Shown here: piece after piece, positions 34,613 to 43,000 of the stretch
Layout: each line of letters starts with the position of its first letter
Position numbering within the stretch: position 1 is the first letter of the stretch
Origin: DSUN01 sp035527715
GTDB lineage: Bacteria; Planctomycetota; PUPC01; DSUN01
Assembly: GCA_035527715.1 (NCBI GenBank)
Contig: DATKZY010000137.1
Location: forward strand, 1 to 59,176
Length of the DNA: 59,176 bases
Direction: 5' to 3'
Made by a program: the position numbers and the translations under genes
Notes under the pieces: generated by a model
Seen by the model: the letters and a program-made list of their open reading frames with translations, nothing else
Database searches by the model: none
Told to the model about the DNA's origin: nothing

Positions 34613-34639
34613 GGCGCTGAGCCGCGTCCCGGGCCCCCC

Positions 34640-34960
34640 GCGGGTGCGAGCCGGGATCCTACGTAGATTCCGTAGCCCCTACGGGGCGTGATAGGGTAGT
34701 CCAGGGCAACGCCCTCATCTTTGCACATATCTCGGGTTCCGTAGCCCGCCGACGGCGGGCGGCAGGTGGTAGCCCACGGCGTAAGCCGTGGGTTCGGGCG
34801 GGTACAAGGCCCAGCCCCCGCAGGGGGCGGCAGAAGCGTTGGCCGCCGGCGTTCTGCCGCCCCCTGCGGGGGCTGGACCGTGGTCCGCCCAGTCCACGGG
34901 CTTACGCCCGTGGCTACCTTCTGACGCCCCTGACGGGGCTGGGAGCGCCCATCCGCAGAG
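34640..34960. repeat. cluster of intergenic palindromes (REP-like)
   Basis: No gene is visible in 34613-35060. Instead there are several hairpins: CCCACGGC with GCCGTGGG (34773-34780/34785-34792); a perfect 25-bp stem, 34811-34835 with 34852-34876; CCACGGGC with GCCCGTGG (34894-34901/34906-34913); and GCCCC with GGGGC near 34927-34940. Related CCC(A/G)CGG-GTAAG-CCG motifs recur, in both orientations, with loops GTAA or TTAC. Confidence 0.8.
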
Positions 34961-35060
34961 ATGTGGGCAAAGATGAGCTCCGAGAGGGAGGGCAGGGGGC
35001 AAGGGGGTCGGGGGAGCCGCGCGTCGGCCCCCCATGCAGCGAAGCGTGGCTCGAATTCCC

Positions 35061-35088
35061 TTGACAACGCGGCGCGGCGCGCTATAAT
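35061..35088 (+). promoter_or_regulatory. perfect-consensus promoter for the SIMPL gene
   Basis: TTGACA (35061-35066) and TATAAT (35083-35088) with a 16-nt spacer. Start expected near 35095, 55 nt before the ATG at 35150. Confidence 0.7.
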
Positions 35089-35149
35089 CGCCGACACCCC
35101 ACCACACTGCTCTCCCCGCCCCTCGCATCCCCCCGTACGGAGTTGACTC

Positions 35150-35962
35150 ATGTCCGAAACCGATGGCGGATCCGCGACTCTACCCAGGAAGATCGTCGTC
35201 TCTCTGCGCGCGGGCGGGGTGTTCTTCGCCGCCGCGAACGTCGTCTGTGTCGCCATTCTCGTATGGTGCTACCTGACCGTGAAGCTGGAGCCGAAAACGC
35301 TTGCCGTGACAGGTTCGGCCCGGAAGGCGATCGTATCCGATCTCGTCACCTGGTCTGGCACGTTCACTGCAAGCGATGCTGAATTGGTCAAGGCCTATGA
35401 TGCTCTGAAGGCAGCATCCGACAAGGTCAAGGCGTTCCTTATTGCAGGGGGCATACCCGAATCGGACATTACCTTCTCGGCCATCAGTACCGACCGGCGG
35501 TACAAGCAGGAGATCGTCAGGGAGCCGCCCACAGCCCCAGGCACCTCCCCCCCGCCTCCGACAGTCCTCACAACCGACCAGGTTGAGAAGTACACTCTTG
35601 CCCAGAGCGTCTCCATCAGTTCGACCGACATGGCCAGGGTTCCCACGCTTTCCCGCTCGATCACCAGTCTCATCAAAGAGGGCGTCGAGATCGACTCAGA
35701 CGCCCCCCGCTATCTCTACACGAAGCTGTCGGAACTGAAGATCAACATGCTTGCCGAAGCCACTAAGGACGCCACGTCGCGCGCGGAACAGATCATCAAC
35801 AACGCCAACGGTCGTCTCGGCAAGCTGGTCGAGGCCCGCATGGGCGTCATGCAGGTCAACCCGAAAGGTGTCACAGCCACTTCGGCAGAAGGGATCAACG
35901 ACACGAGTTCCTACGAGAAAGAGATCACCGCCGTTGTTGGTGTTCGGTTCGAGGTGAGGTAG
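35150..35962 (+). CDS. SIMPL (DUF541) domain protein, membrane-anchored
   Basis: 270 residues. A transmembrane anchor at about 19-43 (AGGVFFAAANVVCVAILVWCYLTV) is followed by the SIMPL fold (about 50-270), with ARKAIVSDLVTWSGTF, ISTDRRYKQE, LAQSVSISSTD and the C-terminal EKEITAVVGVRFEV, all family-typical. SIMPL proteins sit in the periplasm or outer layer; oxidative-stress and signalling roles were proposed in other bacteria but none is clear. A perfect promoter precedes it and a 16-bp hairpin follows. Confidence 0.9.
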   Translation: MSETDGGSATLPRKIVVSLRAGGVFFAAANVVCVAILVWCYLTVKLEPKTLAVTGSARKAIVSDLVTWSGTFTASDAELVKAYDALKAASDKVKAFLIAGGIPESDITFSAISTDRRYKQEIVREPPTAPGTSPPPPTVLTTDQVEKYTLAQSVSISSTDMARVPTLSRSITSLIKEGVEIDSDAPRYLYTKLSELKINMLAEATKDATSRAEQIINNANGRLGKLVEARMGVMQVNPKGVTATSAEGINDTSSYEKEITAVVGVRFEVR

Positions 35963-36004
35963 GCTTCGACCGCCTGCCGCCCCTGCGGCCGGCCTCGCAT
36001 CTCC

Positions 36005-36042
36005 GCCCCCTCCCGCGGGTGTTGGAACCCGCGGGAGGGGGC
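36005..36042. terminator. 16-bp hairpin between convergent SIMPL and flavoprotein genes
   Basis: GCCCCCTCCCGCGGGT (36005-36020) pairs perfectly with 36027-36042 around GTTGGA. It lies between two stops (35962 and 36046) and could stop transcription in both directions, though it lacks a clear T-run. Confidence 0.6.
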
Positions 36043-36045
36043 GGC

Positions 36046-36717
36046 TCACAGGCGGCCGAGGGTTTGCCAGCGCTCGTATTCGAAGGGCCAGTCGGCCTTG
36101 CGCATCGTGACGAGGGCCTTCATGCGGTCGTGGAAGGCGCGGCGCTCGGAAAGCTGGTCGGGGTAGGTGGCCTTCGTCTCGATGGCCTCGACAAGGCGAG
36201 TGCCCAAGGCTGCCGCGGCTTCGAGGACGGGCGAGGCCGTGGCGGGGTCGGCGAGCCGCCAGCCCTCGGCGCCCACGCTGCCAACCGTCCAGCAGCCCAT
36301 CGCGCTCAGGAAGCGGAGGATGTAGGACTCGACCTCCGCGCTCCCAGCCCCGCCCGAGGTGACGACGGCGGCGCCATACTTGTCCTCCATCGCCTGAAGG
36401 TGGAGCGGGCCGCACCAGCGGTCGAAGAGGCACTTCATCTGCGCGGTCACGCTGAAGATGTAGTTCGGGCTGGCCAGCACGACGCCGTCGGCGGCCAGCA
36501 TCGCGTCCTTGATCGTGTGGAAGTCGTCGCGGATGGGGCAGGTGCCGGTCTTGTGGCACGTGTCGCAGGCGCGGCAGGGCTGGACATCGAGGTCGGCGAG
36601 GGAGAACACCGTCACGTCGGCCCCGTGGCCCTTCGCGGCGGCGATCAGCGCGTCGAGCACGCGGCCCGTGCTGCCCTTCATCCCGTGAGGGCTTCCGAGG
36701 ATGGCGACGAGGTCCAT
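36046..36717 (-). CDS. flavodoxin-fold iron-sulfur flavoprotein / NADPH-dependent FMN reductase
   Basis: 223 residues from ATG 36717, preceded by AAGGAG. It begins MDLVAILGSPHGMKGSTGRV, the FMN phosphate-binding loop. Cysteines 48, 51, 54 and 60 (PCRACDTCHKTGTC) match the compact cluster motif of archaeal-type iron-sulfur flavoproteins, a 4Fe-4S site. A later segment, VLASPNYIFSVTAQMKCLFDRW, is typical of this family. Probably a cytoplasmic electron carrier or quinone/metal reductase. The tail is a helical extension. Divergent from a PIN toxin module. Confidence 0.85.
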   Translation of the reverse strand: MDLVAILGSPHGMKGSTGRVLDALIAAAKGHGADVTVFSLADLDVQPCRACDTCHKTGTCPIRDDFHTIKDAMLAADGVVLASPNYIFSVTAQMKCLFDRWCGPLHLQAMEDKYGAAVVTSGGAGSAEVESYILRFLSAMGCWTVGSVGAEGWRLADPATASPVLEAAAALGTRLVEAIETKATYPDQLSERRAFHDRMKALVTMRKADWPFEYERWQTLGRL

Positions 36718-36764
36718 TGGCGTGGCTCCTTCTCTCACAGTTCCGTGCAGGGTGCCTTGCTCCG

Positions 36765-36793
36765 AGTATATTCCTGGCGGCAGCATCGCGCAA
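36765..36793 (-). promoter_or_regulatory. promoter for the flavoprotein gene
   Basis: Minus strand TTGCGC (36793-36788) and TATACT (36770-36765), 17-nt spacer; start near 36758. Confidence 0.45.
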
Positions 36794-36807
36794 CCGGCGG
36801 CCTGGGC

Positions 36808-36835
36808 TTGCAATCGCCTTGCGTGGAGCTATACT
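36808..36835 (+). promoter_or_regulatory. promoter for the PIN-first toxin-antitoxin module
   Basis: TTGCAA (36808-36813) and TATACT (36830-36835) with a 16-nt spacer; start near 36842, about 35 nt before the ATG. Divergent with the promoter at 36765-36793. Confidence 0.5.
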
Positions 36836-36876
36836 GAGAATAGCGGTCAGCGGGTTGTGTCCTGTCGCCTTGGGGA

Positions 36877-37356
36877 ATGGCCATGCGCGGGTATCGGGTG
36901 TACGTGGATACCTCGGTGATCGGCGGGTGTGAGGATGAGGAGTACGCAGACGACTCGCGCCGTCTCTTTGAGGGGGCTCGGAAGGGTCGCGCAGTCATCC
37001 TGGTAAGTGCGATCGTTGCCCGTGAGCTTGTATCCGCTCCCCCGAAGGTGAACGCCGTCCTGGGGGAGTTGCCGCCTGGCTGCGTTGAAGAAGTGCCGAT
37101 CACAGAGGAAGTTCTTGAGCTGCGGGACGCGTACGTCGCCGCCGGCGTGGTCGGGCCCCAGCGGCTGGACGATGCGGGCCACGTCGCCGCCGCAACGGTC
37201 GCGCGCGCCGATGCCATTGTCTCGTGGAACTTCCGCCATATCGTGCGTCTCGACAAGATCCGAGCCTATAACCAAGTCAACCTCTCGCTCGGCTACGGGA
37301 TTCTGACGATCCTCACGCCGAAGGAGGTACGGTTCGATGAGCCACCTGAGAGCTGA
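36877..37356 (+). CDS. PIN-domain toxin (VapC-like)
   Basis: 159 residues (an ATG two codons later at 36883 is equally possible). PIN acidic sites are Asp in YVDTSVIGGCEDE, Glu in VARELVSAP, and Asp in RLDDAGHVAAATVARADAIVSWNFRHIV. The DxGHVAA...WNFRH form resembles the disrupted toxin at 11397-11897. It should be a metal-dependent ribonuclease. The next small gene starts 20 nt before its stop. Toxin-first order, with its own promoter. Confidence 0.85.
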   Translation: MAMRGYRVYVDTSVIGGCEDEEYADDSRRLFEGARKGRAVILVSAIVARELVSAPPKVNAVLGELPPGCVEEVPITEEVLELRDAYVAAGVVGPQRLDDAGHVAAATVARADAIVSWNFRHIVRLDKIRAYNQVNLSLGYGILTILTPKEVRFDEPPES

Positions 37357-37549
37357 GAAGGCATTCGACTGCCTGGAATACAAGGATCGCGTGCAGCGGG
37401 AGATCTACGAGGAAATCCGCGGCCTCACCCACGAAGAGCAGATCGCGTACTTCAACCGCAGCGCCGAGAGAGGGCCTGTGGCGAAGTGGTGGCGGGCCAT
37501 CCGGCGCACGTCGCCGCCTGCACCTACAGCCGCCGCGCAGACCAGATAG
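37337..37549 (+). CDS. small partner (putative antitoxin) of the PIN toxin
   Basis: 70 residues beginning MSHLRAEKAFDCLEYKDRVQ. The core KAFDCLEYKDRVQREIYEEI followed by LTHEEQIAYFNRSAERGPVAKWW is a compact helical protein that I associate with the gene following PIN toxins in related genomes; its role as antitoxin is inferred. The C-terminal 15 residues are low complexity. It overlaps the toxin by 20 nt (starts in the toxin's last codons). Confidence 0.6.
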   Translation: MSHLRAEKAFDCLEYKDRVQREIYEEIRGLTHEEQIAYFNRSAERGPVAKWWRAIRRTSPPAPTAAAQTR

Positions 37550-37647
37550 TCTGCCGCTCTTCTGCACCCCAGCCCTGGTTTCCAGAGCCAGGCACACGCG
37601 GGCCCACGCCTGCGAACTCGCCAGCGCGTTCCCCGACCGCGCCGCGT

Positions 37648-37676
37648 TTGACGCGAGCAGGCCGACGCGCCACAAT
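37648..37676 (+). promoter_or_regulatory. candidate promoter for the second DUF4091-like gene
   Basis: TTGACG (37648-37653) and CACAAT (37671-37676) with a 17-nt spacer; start near 37683, 38 nt before the ATG. The rest of 37550-37720 shows nothing. Confidence 0.4.
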
Positions 37677-37720
37677 TGCGGCATCGGCAAGTTCCTCGGC
37701 ACAACGGAAAGGGGCTGACC

Positions 37721-40000
37721 ATGAGGGCGCGATGGGCGGTGTGGCTGATCGCGGGGTCGCTGGCCTGCTCGGTGGGAGTGGCCGAGACGGTGACGCTTCA
37801 GGAGGGCGTCGGCGGCTACAAGGGCTGCACGACGGCGACGCAGTGGGGCGCGAAGGCGAAGAAGCCTGCCGACGTTTCGCCCGCGACGCTGTACCTGCGG
37901 GGTCCGGAGAACGCGCTGCTCCTCAAGTTCCCCCTGCCCGATGCGCTCAAGGGCAAGAAGCTCGCGAGGGCGCGGCTCGAAGTCTTCGTGCCGTCGGTCA
38001 GCAAGCTGCGCATGATCTGCGAGATCGCCTGCAAGGGGGCCGCGAGCGAGGACGGCGTGCTCGGCTCCTACTCGCTCTGGGAGTATCAGGGCCAGTGGTT
38101 CCCCCACAAGTACCGCTTCCTCGGTGTGCCCGAGGGCGGGAAGTGGATTGACTTCAACGTCACGCCGCTGGCGCGCAAGTGGCTGGCCGACCCCAAGGCG
38201 AACCTCGGTGTGGCGCTTCAGCCTCTCGCGCTGCCCGACAAGCGGATGCCCAACACGGCGGAGATTGACATTCCATCGGAGAAGGCGAGCGACGCGGCGA
38301 AGCGGCCGCACCTCGTGCTCGACTTCGAGCCGCTCGAGAAGCCGTACCTCGTCGGCATGACCCACTGCCTCGAGAAGTTCTGCGACCGCGACACGCGCTA
38401 CCGCTTCTTCGGCCCCTTCACCGAATCCTACGAGATGGCGATGGCGCGGAACGAGTTCGAGGGCCTTCAGGTGCTCGTCTACCCGATGCACGGCACGCTG
38501 GAGGGCGTGACGTTCGAGTGGAGCGACCTGGCCGACGCGAAGAGCGGCGCGAAGATCCCCAAGGCCGACATCGCGTGCTTCCGCCAGGACGTCTTCCGGC
38601 TCCACAAAAACGGCAAGATCGGCGACTGGTATTTCCACGGCAAGAGCTTCGACGTGCCCGACCCGCTGGTGTCCCTCGCCCCAGCCGACCTGCCCGAGCA
38701 CATGTCCACGCCCTACTGGTTCACGATTCGCACCCGGCCCGAGACCAAGGCGGGGAACTACGTCGGCACGATCACCGTCAAGCCGAAGAGCGCCCCGCAT
38801 CGAGAACTGAAGCTGGCCGTGAAGGTGTGGGACTACAAGATCCCCGAGGCGTGGAACTTCGAGACGATGGGCCAGACCATTTGGGGCAACATCGCGAGAG
38901 CCCACGGCAAGCTCACGCCCGAGCTGAAGCGGAAGTACATGGATTTCCTCCTCGACCACCGCTTCAGCCCCGTGCAGCAGTACGCCGACGTGCTGTCGCC
39001 CGACCTGGCCGACATCCCCTATTGCATCGAGCGGGGGATGAGCACGATCTACCTCTCGGGCAACTTCAAGGTCTCCGAGCGCAGCGTCGAGGAGCTGAAG
39101 AAGCGCTACGACGCGGTGAAGCAGCTCGGGCTGATTGACAGGGCGCTGGTCTACATCGGCGACGAGACGAAGGACTGGGCCGAGATGCGGAAGCGCGCCG
39201 ACGCCATCCGCAAGGCCTGCCCCGAGCTGATGATCATGATCGGCGGCAGCTTCCCTCGGCCCGAGCTGGAGGGAATCATTGACATCTTCGACCCCCAGAT
39301 TGACCAGCGGGCCAACAAGGTCTACAGCCTGCCCGCCGACGAGATGCTGCCGATGGTGCGGAAGACCCAGGCGCGGGGCGAGAAGTTTTTCTGGTACGTC
39401 GCGGCCGGCCCGATGCTGCCGTGCCCGAACGTGCAGATGGAGGAGCCGCTTGTCGCGTCGCGCGTGCTCTTCTGGCTCACCTGGAAGTTCGGCGTCACCG
39501 GCTTCGAATACTACTGCTACAACATCTGGAGCCACAACTTCCCCGACAAGGACGGCAAGCGCTGGCCCGACAAGCCCTTCTACCCCCGCGGCTGGGGCGA
39601 CACCAACGGCGACGGCATGCTCTTCTACCCCGGCCCCGACGGGCCGTTCAGCTCGGTGCGCTTCGAGAACATCCGCGACGGCATCGAGGACTGGGAGAGC
39701 CACTACGTGCTGCGCGACTACGCCGAGGCGCTGCGGGCGAAGGACAGGGCGAACCCGCTCCTCGCCAAGGCCGACGCGTTACTCAAGGTGCCCGACGAGG
39801 TGACGAAGCTCGACTTCGTGAGCTGGACCTGGGAGCCCGAGGTGCTGCTGAAGGCCCACCGCGAACTGGGCGACACGATCGAGGCGCTGGCGAAGCTCGT
39901 GCCCGAGGAAGAAATGCTCAAGGTGCGGGCGGCGCGCAAGAAGGCCGAGGTCGAGCGCCAGCGCACCATGCTCAAGGCCCGCGCCGCCGCGGCGAAGTAG
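37721..40000 (+). CDS. secreted DUF4091 (GH123-like) protein with a DNRLRE-like N-terminal domain
   Basis: 759 residues from ATG 37721, with a signal peptide (MRARWAVWLIAGSLACSVGVAE). Residues about 25-210 have the TLYLRGPENALLLKF...ARLEVFV pattern of a DNRLRE-type beta domain. A central part (about 220-370) has PETKAGNYVGTITVKPKSAPHRELKL, the glycosidase-associated beta sandwich. The rest is an alpha/beta barrel with LIDRALVYIGDETKDW and ending with ENIRDGIEDWESHYVLRD, characteristic of DUF4091. GH123 enzymes cut beta-N-acetylgalactosaminides; the substrate is not certain here. A coiled tail follows. Confidence 0.78.
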   Translation: MRARWAVWLIAGSLACSVGVAETVTLQEGVGGYKGCTTATQWGAKAKKPADVSPATLYLRGPENALLLKFPLPDALKGKKLARARLEVFVPSVSKLRMICEIACKGAASEDGVLGSYSLWEYQGQWFPHKYRFLGVPEGGKWIDFNVTPLARKWLADPKANLGVALQPLALPDKRMPNTAEIDIPSEKASDAAKRPHLVLDFEPLEKPYLVGMTHCLEKFCDRDTRYRFFGPFTESYEMAMARNEFEGLQVLVYPMHGTLEGVTFEWSDLADAKSGAKIPKADIACFRQDVFRLHKNGKIGDWYFHGKSFDVPDPLVSLAPADLPEHMSTPYWFTIRTRPETKAGNYVGTITVKPKSAPHRELKLAVKVWDYKIPEAWNFETMGQTIWGNIARAHGKLTPELKRKYMDFLLDHRFSPVQQYADVLSPDLADIPYCIERGMSTIYLSGNFKVSERSVEELKKRYDAVKQLGLIDRALVYIGDETKDWAEMRKRADAIRKACPELMIMIGGSFPRPELEGIIDIFDPQIDQRANKVYSLPADEMLPMVRKTQARGEKFFWYVAAGPMLPCPNVQMEEPLVASRVLFWLTWKFGVTGFEYYCYNIWSHNFPDKDGKRWPDKPFYPRGWGDTNGDGMLFYPGPDGPFSSVRFENIRDGIEDWESHYVLRDYAEALRAKDRANPLLAKADALLKVPDEVTKLDFVSWTWEPEVLLKAHRELGDTIEALAKLVPEEEMLKVRAARKKAEVERQRTMLKARAAAAK

Positions 40001-40050
40001 GAAGAGCCCGACCGCGAATCGCACGAATCAACGCGAACCGGAGACCGTGT

Positions 40051-43000
40051 ATGCGCGTGATGCAATCTGCCGTTCTGGCCCTTTCCTTGTCGGGGTGGGC
40101 CTGGGCGGCCGGCAACATCTGGCAGGGCGGCGACGGCCGAGGCCCCACGGACTGGACGTTTCCCGGCAACTGGTCGGGGAAGAGGGCCCCTTCGGCAGCT
40201 GACCGCACCGACGTGCTGATCCCGGCCGACCTGGAGAACTATCCGTTCCTCACGGAGGACGCGGTCGTGGGCGGCAGCCTGCGCATCGCGGCCGGCGCCC
40301 GCCTGGACCTCGATGGCCACAGCCTCACGGTCGGCGCCGGCGCCCGCGACGCGGTGGGTGGCCCCGACACGGCCTACACGCCCAAGACGCCCTACGGCTT
40401 GATCATCGAGAAGGAGGGCGAGCTGGAGGCCTCGAAGGGGAAGCCGACGCTGTGCATCGGCCTCGGCGGCCTCGTGAACGAGGGCGCGATCGCGGGCAGC
40501 CCCGTCGTCCGCATCGCAGGGGTCTTCCACGGCTTCGTGGTCCAGCCCGGCGGCCTCAAGCCCGCGGCCCTCCTCCTCGCCGGCTCCCCGTACCCCTACC
40601 GGGTCACGCTGACCCAGAACCTCACAGTCGCGGGGAACCTGGAGCTTGCCGGGGGCGAGCTGGTGGTGGCGAAGGAGGCGGTGCTGACGGTCGAGGGCGA
40701 CCTCCTCTTCCGCGGCAAGGCATCGGGCCCCGCCTGCCTCACGCCTCACGGCGACGTGCGGGTCCAGGGCACCCTCAAGAGCGACGGCTCCGCGCACGAC
40801 CTCGGCGGGGCCACGGGCTGGGTCACGCTCGTCGGCGCGGACGACCAGACGCTCCGGCCCGGCGGCCTCCTGCCGCCCCTGCGGCTCCAGAAGCAAAGCG
40901 GCAAGGTGACGCCAAGCGGCGACCTGCACTGCGCCGGGCTCTTCCTCGCGCCCGACAACACCCTCGACCTCGCCGCCGGCCAGAAACTCATCCTCGGCTC
41001 CGCAGCCCCCGAGTGGCGCCTCGACCCCGCCGACAAGAACGTCGTGAAGACCTGGCACACCTGGCGCAGTTGCCGCGACCTGGTGAACCAGGGCGCCCTT
41101 CTCGGCTCGCCCGCGGTGCCGTTCGTCCTCTACGTGAACGCGGGCGGCAAGGCGTACGCCGTGAGCGGCCTCTACTCCTTCGCGCGCAAGGCCAGGGCGG
41201 AAGGCGACGACGCCAAGCCCGTGGAGCCGACCGCGGGCCTCCACGCCGGCGACCTCTCGGTCAACCGCCCCGACAGCCGCCTGGCCATCAAGGACGGCGA
41301 GCTGTTCCTCGACGGCAAGCCCGCGGCCCAGGCGAAGAAGGCGGACGAGCTGGACGCCGCGCTCGAGGGCGGCGAGAAGGCGCGGATCACCGACCTCAAG
41401 CTCGCCCTGGTCGCCCCGCCCGAGGCCGACAAGAGCAAGCTGGCCAACGTTGCTCCCTTCGTCAAGGCCATTCGTCCGTCGCCCTCGGTCGGCCAGGGCA
41501 TCTGGCAGGCGGTGGACGGCTCGGAGGCCACGATGGCGAGCTTCCGCACAGGCGTCGGCCTCGCCGGCTCCTACGAGTTCGTCCTGCCGAAGCCGATGGA
41601 GGTCTCCGCCGTCCGCTTCCTCCAGGGGCCGCTCTTCGCGTTCCGCAGCGTGGTGTGCGCCGACACGACGGGGCGGGGAGCGTGCGACACGATCCTGGCG
41701 GCCATCCTGGACGGGGCGCCGAACGCCTGGCGCGAGGCGGCCTTCCCGCCCGCGACCGTGCATCGGCTGAAGCTGTGCGCCCTCGAGGGCCAGCGCGGCT
41801 GGGAGCAGAGCTTCCCGCAACTCGCGGAGTTCGAGGTCTACGCCCCCCAAGGCGCGGCGGCGGGCCTCCAGCGGGCCGCCCCGCTGCGCAAGCCCGAGCC
41901 CGTGCCCGGGGGCGCCGTGCGGTTCAGCGTCGGGGCGCCGGTCAAGGTGGAGCGGCCCGCGCCGCACCCCGAGGGCCGCATCACGAAGTGCATCACGGCC
42001 GACCTGTGGATGTTCGGCATCCACCTCGACGCCCCGCCGCCCAAGCCGCTCCGCGAGTTCGAGCCGTGCCTGAAGGTGGCGAAGGACATCCAGGCGATGG
42101 GCGCCGACGGCGTGCTGCTCTTCGTCGAGGCCGAGATGAGCGCCTTCTGGCCCTCCGCCCACTTCCGCTGGCACACGAAGGACAAGGCGGAGCCCCCGCC
42201 AGGCCGCGACCTCCTCAAGGAACTCACCGACACGCTTCACGCCCACGGCCTCAAGCTCTACGTCATCTTCCTCGGCCGCTTCATGGAGTGCTACATCGGG
42301 CCGAAGGACAAGAACGGCTGGCAGACCCTGCTCGAAGAGGTGGCGGCGCGGGGCGTGGACGGCATCAGCCTGTGCCACGACGAAGCCTTCTACGGCCTCG
42401 ACAAGCCCGAGGGCAAGGAACGCCCCAAGGACGACCCCGTGCGCCTCGCCTTCCAGAAACGCTTCGGCCCCGGCGCCGACCTGCCCGAGAGCATCTGGCA
42501 GGACACGGTGGCCTACAAGCGCTGGACCGTCTACAGCTACGAGCAGCTCGCCGGGCGCTTCCGCCGCTACCGCGACGCGGTGAGGAAGATCAACCCCAAG
42601 TGCGAGACCCTCTGCATCATCGGCTCGCACGCCGTGTCGTCGAACAACCGGATGACCTACTGCCTGGCCTACGACGTGATCGGGCACATCGCCGACCTCG
42701 ACTACCTGGGCACCGACTACATGGAGGCCGAGACGCGCGTGTGGGCGGCCTCGGCGCGCAACCGCCGAGCGGCGATGGAGATCTTCGTCCCGCCCTCCGT
42801 CCGTGAGGGCATCCAGGCCGCGCTCCAGGGCGCCCGCTTCCTCGCCTGGTACCGCTACAACTACATCGAGATGCAGAAGTCCAGCGACTATCGCCGCCGC
42901 GAGCTGGCCTTCCTGCGCGCGCTCGAACGCTGGGGCGTCACCCGCGCCCGCACTCCCGGCGCCCTGGCCGTCGTCGCCTCCCGCGCGTCCGAGGACTGGT

